From positions 7,015,246-7,079,245 of the forward strand of contig OZ017770.1 in NCBI GenBank assembly GCA_963969345.1: a stretch of 64,000 nt of DNA, in the 5' to 3' direction. The translations under genes and the position numbers were made by a program. Under the pieces are notes generated by a model. It was not told the origin of the DNA. It ran no database searches and saw only the letters and a program-made list of their open reading frames with translations. This DNA is from Turbatrix aceti. Its lineage: Eukaryota; Nematoda; Chromadorea; Rhabditida; Panagrolaimidae. Numbering within the stretch: the first letter of the stretch is position 1; the number at the start of each line of letters is the position of its first letter. Positions 32,597 through 43,317 of the stretch are shown one piece after another.

Positions 32597-33608
32597 CTTT
32601 TCTTTTTAATTGCCAATTCTTCTAGTTTTTTGTCATGTCCTGGATTTTAGGTTTGTTTTAGATAGTATTTACACCGTTTGTTGAATTGTTGGTTTCTTTT
32701 TTGTCCATTTATGGCATGTAGTCCATAAAAAAGAGCAAGGCATATTCCAGTCTGAAAATTTTTTTTTGTTGTTTTGAAGGAGCTTTGTCTATAGTCAAAT
32801 CAGGTTTCCTCAAAGGCGGAGCCTGATTTTTGATATGACCAGTGCACACTTGACCTCAAGAACTGCTCAACTGGCTTTATAAAGGGTAAAGACAGCAATA
32901 TCACAACCATGCCCGCAAAAATCCATTTGAATGGCATTTTTGTTATTAACTCGCTGACAACGAGGTTCTTCTATCTTTTTTTTATCTCCGCAAACTTATA
33001 TCTATATTTTCATAGTTACAGTGCAAAACGTTTTATGTAAATAAAATTAAGATAATTTTACCAAACATGTAAACAATCGAATATCGCACAACACACATTC
33101 TATTTTGTCGTATCGAATACTTTTCGGAACATCATAGATCATTGATCGGACCGGACCAAAATGCACACATTGCGCATAGTTGCACTCTGTCGTATCTGTG
33201 GCGTTATTTCTTAGAATTGGAAAAGCCATTAACTCCTTGCAATTACTGTCCGAGAGCAAAAGCGTGTATACTTATGGGCACAATTCCTTGTTGCTATCAT
33301 GGCACTTTTCGGTTTGTAATTAGCTAGGACAAGACACAATGCGCGTTGCTTCTTTCCGTTGGGGGCGTTAAATTTGGTCTCGTAAATTGTGTCCTTTCTT
33401 ATCACTAGGTCCCTTCGGTCTTTCTCTCTTTTTTGCATACATATATAAAGGTCGCGTTGTCAGAATAACCCTCATCATCATTTTGGAGCTATCAATCACT
33501 ATCACGCCCGAGTAATGTTAACATCGTGAAACGTTGTACGCACGCTGTTTTCTGTCTAGAGTGCGGTTAATTGATATCAGTGATTTTAGGTCTTTGATAT
33601 TTGGCATC
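32597..33608. other. Intergenic between NAA25 copy B and IVD
   Basis: About 1 kb, AT-rich, with only short unsupported frames. A TTTTAG about 20 bases before the IVD start may be a trans-splice acceptor. Confidence 0.4.
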
Positions 33609-35001
33609 ATGCTTTCTAAGGCGAGTCGTTTGCTTCGAAATTGCCCTCAACTAACTTCAAGACGTGGATTCAAGGCATATCCCGTCAATGACGATCTTTT
33701 CAGCCTCACTCACGAACAACAACAGGTTGAGTAAAATTTGCCTGCGCAATCAATATTCAACTTGATCAAATTACAGCTCAGAAAAACAGTGCGTGCGTTG
33801 GCAGAAAAAGAGCTTGCCCCTTATGCAGCTGAAATCGACAAAACAAACAATTTTACCAATCTACGCGAGTTCTGGAAAACCCTGGGTGACAATGGCTTGC
33901 TCGGCATCACTGCACCTAGCCAGTACGGTGGATCTGAGATGACTTACTTTGATCACGTAATTGCAATGGAAGAGTTATCTCGAGCGAGTGGTTCCATTGC
34001 TCTCAGCTATGGCGCGCATTCTAATCTCTGCATCAACCAACTCGTTCGTCATGCCACTCCTGAGCAAAAGGAAAAATACCTGCCAAAAGTACATATTTTT
34101 TTCAAGTTCAAATTTTATTGCTGGTTTTTTTTAGCTTATCAGTGGCGAACACATTGGTGCACTTGCCATGTCTGAGTCCGGTGCTGGCTCGGACGTTGTC
34201 TCCATGAAAGTTACTGCAACAAAGAAGGGTGATAAGTACATTTTTAATGGCCACAAATTTTGGATAACCAACGGACCAGACGCTGATGTGTACGTTGTTT
34301 ACGCCAAGACAGACCCGGCTGCAAAGCAGCATGGTATCACTGCGTTCATCGTCGAACGGGTAATTTACGACGACCAGAAATGATAACAATCGAACGTGAC
34401 AAATTTCAAATTTCAGGACTATCCTGGGTTCACTAGAGGACCAAAGCTTGATAAACTCGGCATGCGTGGCTCTAATACTTGTGAACTCATTTTTGATAAC
34501 TGCGAAGTACCTGCAGAGAACGTTCTTGGCGAAATTAACAAAGGCGTATACGTGCTAATGACTGGTCTCGACGTCGAACGACTGGTCCTTGCAGGAGGAC
34601 CTATGGGACTCATCCAAGCTTCCTGCGATATTGCATTTGACTACGCCCATCAGCGATACGCCTTTGGCAGCCCTATCGGCACTTTCCAACTTGTGCAAGG
34701 CAAACTGGCAGACATGTACACAAGCATGAATGCTTCCCGCGCTTATCTCTACAACATCGCTCGTGCCACCACTGCGGGCTACCTCACAAACAAAGATTGC
34801 GCCGGCGTTATCCTCTATCTCGCAGAGACCGCCACTAAGGTTGCGCTAGATGCCATCCAAATCCTCGGCGGTAATGGATACATCAACGACTATCCTGCTG
34901 GTCGCATCCTCCGTGACGCCAAGCTCTACGAAATTGGTGCCGGAACTTCGGAAGTACGACGCCTCATTATTGGACGAGCATTAAACAAAGAGTACTCCTA
35001 A
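33609..35001 (+). CDS. IVD: Isovaleryl-CoA dehydrogenase, mitochondrial
   Basis: Four exons (33609-33725, 33777-34088, 34135-34359, 34417-35001), all in phase 0, give 412 residues, as expected for the family. A basic N-terminus ([13 protein letters not shown]) fits a mitochondrial presequence. Acyl-CoA dehydrogenase signatures are present: [11 protein letters not shown] for FAD and substrate binding, and [20 protein letters not shown] near the C-terminus. The segment [15 protein letters not shown] holds the catalytic Glu in the position characteristic of isovaleryl-CoA dehydrogenases, which separates it from most other ACADs. The enzyme oxidises isovaleryl-CoA to 3-methylcrotonyl-CoA in leucine breakdown and passes electrons to ETF in the matrix. 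It looks complete. Confidence 0.93.
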
Positions 35002-35290
35002 ACTATTTTTATTCTGTGAAAGAATTAAGGATAAAAAATAAAACTGAAACACGCTTTTTTTAGTCAAACAAAATAGTCATCAATCAAGCCAAAGTAATTA
35101 TCCATTTTTAAAAACTTGCTAAATAGCACAAATAGCGTTCGCTGGAACGATTTGCCAAAGGAAGGGACAGTTGCACGCAGCGTGCGACGATCGTCTGTGC
35201 GAACGTGAAAATAAAACTTTGAAGCGATTTGACTATTCTTTAGCGTCAAGCTATTTATTCTTTACGTCTTCACGTCACTGCTAATCGCCG

Positions 35291-38200
35291 ATGAAGCGCT
35301 CCACCGAGTCAAATTCTTCGTGTCTGTCCTCTTCTGTATGGGAAGAGTTCGACTGGAAGCAGCTTGACTCGGATGAGCTCTCTTTCGATGACTGTGACGC
35401 ATCTAATCAGCCATATCTGAAGAAAGCCGGCGTCGTTCATTCAAACGTGGTCATCGAATCCTACTCTAACGGCGACTACAGTCTGGTATGTCTTTTTTAT
35501 CACATACAGCATTTTTTACCAACGATCGGGGTCAAAACAGGCGATTACGCATTTCTTTGTGGCAAAATTGACTTTTATTATTAATTTTTCTCACCTTCAG
35601 TTGGGTTTTCTTTGGATATTGTAAAATTTGAATACCAATTGCATATGACTGATTCCTCAAATACAAAAATGCAGCAGCCTGGACCAGTAACATCGCTTTC
35701 AGACGAATGACAACGTCGAATGCACCGGAAAGCCAAGCGTCGGCGTTGCAATCAGCAAGTTCCGGAACTCGGTGTTGCAGCGCTTGGCAGTGTCCTTCGC
35801 TCCATTCACCGGTAACCGAACAATGTACCCGGAAGTCTCGGACGACGAAGAAGGTGCCATCAATGCCGACGACTATCCCAATGGCAATCGAACGACGAAC
35901 GAGGCGCGGAAGAAGAAAAAGTTTCGTTCCATAATTTCTAAGGTATTTCTACCAAAGGCGACACAGAATTCCTAAACTCGCTTGTTTCAGGCAGAGCGAC
36001 GTGCACGCATCCCCGGCTGCGTCGACAAGTTCCTCTCGTTCAACGAGCCTGCCGCGACACTGCCCTACGATCTCTGCTCCTGCTCGACCGAGGACAAGAC
36101 CTCCGGCGTCCACCACAAGCACTTTTACGGCGAGACGCCAGTGCCGAAGTGCAGGCCCGACTCCAACAACCTCAACTCGCTCCATCACTACGTCGTCGTC
36201 CTGGCGTCTTCGCCGTGTCCTTCAGGCTTGGAGGCGACGTCGATCATCGTCGACGACGACTGTTTTGAGTTCGAAGGCTTTTCGCTGTTTTTTCACGCAC
36301 CCTACCCTGAGAAATTCCCCGCTGAGTCACTCAACGAGCTTTTCGATGGCTGGGTGTTTCGGCTGGTCAACGAGCAGCCGCCGACGGTTGGCATCTTTTG
36401 AATCGGTTTTTATAACGGATGTTGTCGTGTTTCAGGAGTTCACTGTGGAGGAGCTAGAGATTTTTTACGAATATCTCTTTGAGGGCTTGCTCGAGGTCTA
36501 CGATCTCAACCGAGGCCCGACAAACTCGGACCCGAAGCTGCACTGTCCGGCGTGGCACATTTTTCCTCGCTTCGTTCACAGCGACGGAAAAAGTTGGTCA
36601 AAACAGGAGTTATGGCGGAGTTTACTTATTTGCTTCTGGATTTCAGAAAAGAATATGCTGCCCATGAAGACCGTGCTGGACAACCTCAGGTACAAGTTCA
36701 TACCAGTCTCGGCCCATTCGGACCGGGTCTACCGCAAGGCCGGCGAACTCTTGACGAATCCCACCAAGAGGCCCAAAACACTTCGCATAGATAACATCCA
36801 GAAGCCGTACCGTCAGGGCGAGTACCCCACACTGGTGCACAACGCCACGCTGCCGGCCAACGTGCTTGCCGTCAAGGAGGATGAAAACCGGAAACGGAAT
36901 CGCGGCAAAGAACGCACTACCGAGGTTACTATCTCCGCCCGGGGCTACTACCTGACCGGCCTTCGTCCAGACTTTGCCGTGCACGCGATTCACGCGCTGT
37001 CCATGGTCGCGCTCTTCAGATACAGATCTTCTCTTATCAGGTTCCAGGAAACGATGCTGCAGTACGAGTTCAAGGTAAGGGGGCTTTCTGGCTCTGCAGG
37101 ATAAACTGAACGGTTTTTAGGAGCCCATTCATCTGGAACTGGCCTTTTCCCACCCTTCGCATCGCACTTTGGCAGGGGCCAACGTGGACTTCTGCCGGAC
37201 GATCTTTTTCAACTGCGGCTACCGTGGTCCTACGTTCAAGTCAATGCGGGCGATCAAGCGCCGCGGTTTTGAGACGCTCATGGAGGCCATGAACGTGAAC
37301 AACCTGACAGCGGACCAGTCAACGTCATTTAAAAACGCGTTCAACTTTGACAACGAGCGACTCGAGTTTCTCGGCGACGCTGCGATTGGCTTAGTGACGG
37401 CGTATCGACTCTTTCTCATCTACCAGCAACACGATGAAGGCTTCCTTGCCACCAACCGGTCTTGTCTGGTGCGCAACGAGACTCTCAGCGTCATCGCGGA
37501 TGTGAGTTGTTTTCCCCTGTGATGGCCTTTATCACAGATATAATTGGCTTTCAGCGCATGAAGCTGCAGGATGTTCTGCTCTTTGCACACCACGTAGACC
37601 CCCACAACCGCATGGATCTGAACCACGCTCTGGCCAATGCCTTCGAGGCTCTCATGGGTGCCCTCTTTCTCGACGGCGACATCGATCTCGTTGACCGTGT
37701 GTACGGGCGGTACGCCTTTCTCCACGAGCCAGAGGCTTACGAGTTGTGGATAAACGCACCCCCGCACGTCCTGCTCAACGAGTATCCCGCAGGCGACCGC
37801 CACCTCATCCCCCGCTTCCCGGTGCTGCAAAAGCTCACCCAGCTCGAAGAAAGGCTTGGTGTCAATTTTTGGCACATTAGGCTGCTTGCCAGGGTTTTTA
37901 TTAAACGTTCTGTGGGCGACAACTTTCTCACAAAGTAAGTTTTGAGCAGGATACGAAATTTTTCTATGGATTTTTTTGCTTTTAGGGGCGACAACCAGAC
38001 TCTGGAGTTTCTCGGGGACAGTGTTCTGCAACTCGCGATCACGTACGAGCTCTACAAAAGATACCCGTTCCACAATGAAGGCAACCTGTCTTTGCTGCGC
38101 ACCTGTCTCGTGAGCAACCTCACGCAGGCGCGTATCTCGGAGGATCTCGACCTCGAAGACTTTCTCATTGGCACCAAGGCCTCCACATTGCTCGGCGGCG

Positions 38201-38735
38201 AGGATTCTCGTTCCAAGGAAAAAGCTGACCTTCTGGAAGCCTACCTGGGCGCCGTTTTTGTCGAATACGGCTTTGCGTACGCGGCTCATCTCATCAACAT
38301 TCTCTACCTGACGCGACTGAAGCGCTTCATCATGCTGCAAGCCTGGAGCGATCCCAAATCCCTGCTTCAACAGTGCTGTCTTCAGAGTGCCACCGAGATC
38401 AACGTTCAGTCGGCTGTTCCGCACTACAGGGTGCTCTCGAGCACCGGTGCCAGCGACAACCGCTGGTTTGTCATCGGGGTCTACGTAAAGTGAGTTTTTG
38501 TCCGGTTAGCCATGTGAGGTTACCACTGTGCTGTTTCAGCACCAAACGCTTGGCAGACGGCGAAGGCAGCACCATCCGTGACGCAGAGATGAACGCGGCA
38601 TCCAACGCGCTTCTCACACACTCACACCTCTTCCCGGTTTCGTGCATCGCCAAGTCTCTCTATGCCATTCGCGACGATAAGAATTTCGACAAGGTGCAAA
38701 AGCTTCTTGCTGCACATTCGGCGGACGCCCGGTAG
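35291..38735 (+). CDS. DROSHA: DROSHA, nuclear RNase III of the microRNA Microprocessor
   Basis: Nine exons (35291-35485, 35703-35942, 35991-36386, 36436-36592, 36647-37074, 37121-37501, 37555-37934, 37986-38489, 38540-38735) give 958 residues. The central domain matches DROSHA (EFTVEELEIFYEYLF, HIFPRFVHSDGK). RNase IIIa has ERLEFLGDA near residue 552, with the later acidic pair in HALANAFEALMGALF. RNase IIIb has TLEFLGDS near residue 731, with ADLLEAYLGAVF. A C-terminal dsRNA-binding domain begins near residue 855. All metal-binding acids appear present. With its partner Pasha/DGCR8 it crops primary microRNAs in the nucleus. The N-terminus is short: the long Pro- and Arg/Ser-rich tail of vertebrate DROSHA is missing, as in C. 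elegans-type proteins. Exon 2 holds an acidic then Lys-rich patch that may be a nuclear signal. Confidence 0.95.
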
Positions 38736-39201
38736 ATGTGTGCTTAATTCACTGTTACTTTGACGTATAATATAAAACCCTTTTGATTTCCATCAGTCAG
38801 CAAAAACAATTCAAAACAGTTGGTCCGGTTTTTAAAACGATGCTGAGGCTTACACGAAACCTTAGACATTTTGAGTAATTCATGGATGTGGCAGCTTGTC
38901 TTTGACGTTTTGTTTCGTTTATCCAAACGTCAAATATCCCGGCCTAACTAATAGCCTAATAGCCAGCGTCTATCATTCAAAATCACTTCCATGCTGCATA
39001 GCAAAAGCATAACTATGATAGAATTCAAGAACGAAGGCAAAAACTGTCAAAATCCATTTATTAAAAAACAAAATTACTTTTCAACTAGCAAGAACGAAAC
39101 TTTGAGGGCCGACAACGGCATTTGGAACAAGAGATGCCGCATGGCAATGATATTGTTACGAACACAATTCGCAGCACAGACAGTTGGCCATTCGGACTTT
39201 C
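38736..39201. other. Convergent intergenic region
   Basis: About 470 bases between the 3' ends of DROSHA and the AAA-protease fusion gene. AT-rich; no further gene is seen. Confidence 0.4.
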
Positions 39202-42200
39202 TTAGTCAGTCGAACGCAAAACAGCCCCGCCCGACATGACCGACGCAATCTCGACATCGGTTAGACTTTCATACTTGATCAGGGCGTCTGCGAGAACAAA
39301 GAATTCTCTCTGAAAAAAACACAATTAAACAGAGGCAAATTTTGATAATGAATTAAGCAAAATAATACTATATTGCATGATTCAAGTTTACGTACCAAAT
39401 GAGTTATGATCAGTTCTTCGATGCGGCCGTAGCAATAGTTGAGGCGCTTCTCCACCCGCTGAGGAGCGAATTCGCCAAAGTTGATCTCAAATTCTTCTTT
39501 TTTGTTCTGGGCCTTCGAAGCGAATATTTTTTTCTGAAAAAAAACTCGCAACTAAACCAGTAATAGCAAACTTTAATTAAAATTGAATAACAAAAGACAA
39601 TTTGTTTGAACTATTTTAATTTTAAAACATTCACTTACTGTAAGAGCCTCACGCTGTTTATTCAGTTCGGCCACGATGCTGGTCATTTTTTTATACGCTT
39701 CGATAGCTTCCTGATTGTCCACGAGACCGCTCATCGTATTCGTGAAAGATTCAATATCCGAAGGCTGAAAAAAAATACAAAATAAACAAGTATTTTTTGC
39801 TGAAAAAAACACAGAATCAAACAAATAAATTAAAATGTTAATATAAGTTAAATAAAAAACATTTGAGCTATTTATGTATACGTACCGCGGAAAAGAGGAG
39901 CAGAGGAGCCGTGACATCAAGGTTCTCGTACTCAGCACGGACGACGTTCTTGATCACCATTTTTGAATCGACGCTGAACCGATTGGCTGCAAAAATTTTA
40001 GCTGCCATCATTTTTTTTAAATTTCCGTCGGAGAATTTGATGGCCCCGACAAAATCGTCATCGGAACCGATAGTCAGTCCGCCGTAGCCGTAGACAAATT
40101 CTTCGGCGACGCGTCCACTCAAAATGATCTCAAGTTGTTCCATTAATTGGGTTTCTGTCACATGATCGGAATCGCCGGTGGGAAGATTCAGAATCTGGGA
40201 GAGCGAGGTGCCGCAAGGCAGATTGAGGGCTGTCGAATTCTTGTTGCAGTATGCAACAAGATGGTGCCCGGACTCATGAAACGCACGACGCCATTCTTTC
40301 TTGGGCACAGCATTTTTCATGAAGATGCGACGTTCCAGTACACGCTCGTATGCAGCACCGAGATGGACCATTGAAATTCGATTGAGTAATTCGCCGCTCT
40401 CCGTGGCAGCAGATGATTCATCGTTGATTGCCTTGAGAACTGCTAAACAGACCATATTTTCAATGTCCGCACAGGAAAAACCGTTTGTGATATGGCCAAG
40501 CTTCATTAGATCAATCTCATCGTGCGCAACACCTTGCAGGTAGTAGCTATAATTGCCATATTTCATTTTGGACTCAAAAAAATGTAAACAAAACACTTAC
40601 CGCAGGATATCAAGGCGCTCGGTCAGATTGGGTGATGCAAAAGTCACCTGAACATCAAAATTACCACAACGGAAAATCTCTTCGTTGAGATCTTCGAGGT
40701 TGTGGGTAGAGGCGATGACGATGATTCCTTCGTGGCGAGCGAAGCCGTCCATTTCAAGAATCAGCTTGTTGATGGCCTGATTGGCACGGTTTTTTGATCC
40801 CACCATTTGAAATTGATCAATAAAAATAACACAAGGCGCGCTGTGCTTTGCTCGTTGAAATAAATTGACTATATCCTGTGCGCCTCGAGCTGCCATCATG
40901 TTGTCGACATCGGCGCCCGTGATATGAAAAAAATGAGCGTGAGTCTTTGCCGCCATGGCACGTGCCAGGAGTGTCTTGCCGGTTCCCGGCGATCCGATAA
41001 ATAAAACTCCCTTGCGTAGCCTCTTACCAGTGCGGCGATTCTTCGGAGGATCTGTCATGTAGGCAAGAATATCGCCGACTTCCTTTTTGACCTCATTCAT
41101 CTGAAAATACGGGATGAATATCCGAACAAAAAAGAAAAAAAACTTACACCTGGTATGATGTCGTACTCAATAATATCGTCATTCTGATCCGCTAAAAAGG
41201 AAGGCCAAATAGCTGTATCAGCGAGTAGACTGTCCTCAGCGGCCGTAGTTAAAAACACCGATGCTTCAGCAGCCGTTGTCGACAGAGGATTCTTCTCAGC
41301 GGCTGTAGTCGTACAGTCCGATGCTTCAGCAGCCGTGGAAGAAAAGAGGGTGTCCTTAGCGGCTGTAGACATGAAGATCGAAGCTACGGAAGAATCAGTA
41401 GTCGACAGACGGCGCTTGTCAAGTACCGCCTGCGTTCGCTCGTAGGACTCGTTGAGCAGGTCTTCAATGCACGCAACAATAATAAAATCAGAGAGGGGAA
41501 TTAATTTCGACATAGTCTCGAACGCCATGATGCCCGCCTGCGCCAAAAGGGTATCCTGAAAAATATATTACAATTAAAACAGTAACAAAAGACATGAAGT
41601 GAAATTGAATAAAACACCTCTAATTGTTTGCACAATTCAAGTTTACTTACCTCAGAAACTGCCTGTTGGACATCAAACAAAAGCTTCTCGGTGTCATCAG
41701 ATTCCTCCTTCTTGTCCGCGAATTCGTTCTGAAGAGCCGGAGCTTGCATGTGCTTGTGGAATGTGCTGCGCGACTCCTAAAAAAACTCAAAATGAGATAA
41801 GTTAATCTAACGTAAATGCTAATGAAATAAAAAACCACTATTTCACAATTACATACCTCAAACTCGGCGAAGCTTTCCCGTGCCTGAACGTAATACTTCT
41901 CCGAACTCACACTGACCGCGTTCTCAACCAACTCTATGTCGTCGTACCGCAAATGATTGTTGGAAGTTCCCTCGGCTGACCGTTTTACTTTCTCGTAGTT
42001 CTCGATGATGAGCTTGACGGCATCAGAAAAATCGCGTTCGGCTCCGACAGATACGTCACCAAGTCCCAACATCATTTCCTCAGCTACTCGCCCCGACATT
42101 AGGATATCGAGTTGAGCGAGCAGCTGAGGTCCCGTAAGCCGGTCATCATGTGCATTCGCCGACTGCGGTAACCCGTCGAGCTGCAGTCCACACGGCGGTT

Positions 42201-43250
42201 GTGGGGAAGGAATGTATTTGTGTTGACGTCTGACAAAATTGTGTCCGGCATCGTGGTAAGCCTGACGACTTTCTTCAGCATAGCCAGCGGCTGCACGTTG
42301 TTTGCGCTGAGAAATGATGCCCATTCCGTAGTAGATGTGCTCGATTCGAATGCGGTCGCGATGCCGGCCTTCAAGTTCAGCCTTCAGAGCTGCCTGATTG
42401 ACCATGAACTCAATGTCGGCTCCAGTGAATTCATTGGTCTCCTTGGCAACCTTTTTAGTGTTAACCCTCGATTGAACTTTAGACGGTAGATAGTGACTAA
42501 AATTGCCTTACTTCATTTTAGACTCAAAAAAAATGTCAAAAAAAACATACCAAATGATTGCAAGGCGGTCGCTTAAACCTGGTAACGCAAAGTTCACCTG
42601 CAATACAAAATGACGGCGATGAAAAATCTCTTCGTTGAGATCTTCGAGGTTGTGGGTAGAGGCGATGACGATCACTTTATCGTTGCGAGCGAGACCGTCC
42701 ATTTCGCAGAGCAGCTTCTTGGCGGCCTGATTGGCGCTGTTGTTTAAGCCAAACAAATGAATTTTCGAAATAAAAATTATGCACGGCGCGCGCTGTTTGG
42801 CGCATTCGAACAAATTGGCGATTTCTTGTTGGCCTTGAGCAGCCATTATCTCCATATCAGCGCCAGTTGTGTGTAAGAAATATGCGTGAGCCTTTGTCGC
42901 CATGGCACGTGCCAGGAGTGTCTTCCCCGTTCCCGGCAATCCGATAAATAAAACTCCCTTGCGTAGCCTCTTACAGGTTCGGTGCTTATTTTGAAGATCT
43001 GTCATGTAGGCAAAAATATCGTCGACTTCCTTTTTGACCTCATTCATCTGAAAATACGGGGTGAATATCCGAACAAAAAAGAAAAAAAACTTACACCTGG
43101 TATGATGTCGTACTCAATAATAGTGTCATTCTGATCCGCCAAATAGGAAGGCCAAAAAGCTGTATCGGCGAGTAGACTGTCCTCAGCGGCCGTGGTCGAA
43201 AGAGGATTCTCCTCAGCTGCTGTGTAGAACGTATTTTCGTCGGAATCCAT
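39202..43250 (-). CDS. Tandem fusion of two degenerate YME1L/FtsH-like AAA-M41 protease units
   Basis: Ten minus-strand exons (43095-43250, 42551-43047, 41857-42496, 41651-41776, 41148-41555, 40601-41100, 39886-40546, 39639-39764, 39396-39533, 39202-39309) read in frame to 1119 residues. Unit 1 has Walker A GLPGTGKT (about residue 88), a broken Walker B (IIFISKI) and HDAGH (about 299). Its C-terminal motif NESYERTQAVLDKRR runs straight, without a stop, into a linker of STTAAE repeats and then unit 2. Unit 2 has GSPGTGKT (about 645), Walker B IFIDQF and HESGH (about 866), and ends like YME1L. Both lack the arginine fingers of the second region of homology. There is no obvious presequence or transmembrane segment, both of which intact YME1L has. 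Alternatively unit 2 is a separate gene starting at an ATG in exon 5 (near 41374). Either way these are paralogues of the YME1L gene about 4.6 kb away. Confidence 0.75.
41200..41400 (-). repeat. In-frame coding repeat in the linker between the AAA-protease units
   Basis: Five units of about 11-14 residues, each built around S/T-T-A-A-E/K (for example STAAKD, STAAEASD, TTAAEKN, STTAAEAS, TTAAEDS). The N-terminus of unit 1 (exon 43095-43250) has only two such units (YTAAEEN, STTAAEDS). The flanking LADTAxWPSxLADQND and the following intron are nearly the same in both places, so the linker is an expanded copy of the unit 1 N-terminus. Confidence 0.85.
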
Positions 43251-43317
43251 GGCGAAAGAGCAGAAGACAACCGCAGCAGCAATGAGGTACAGCTGACAAA
43301 GACAACCCCTCAAAACC

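Noticed and set aside
38736..39270. Possible extra gene between DROSHA and the AAA fusion
   Set aside because: Only short AT-rich frames; one overlaps the last coding exon of the fusion gene on the opposite strand.
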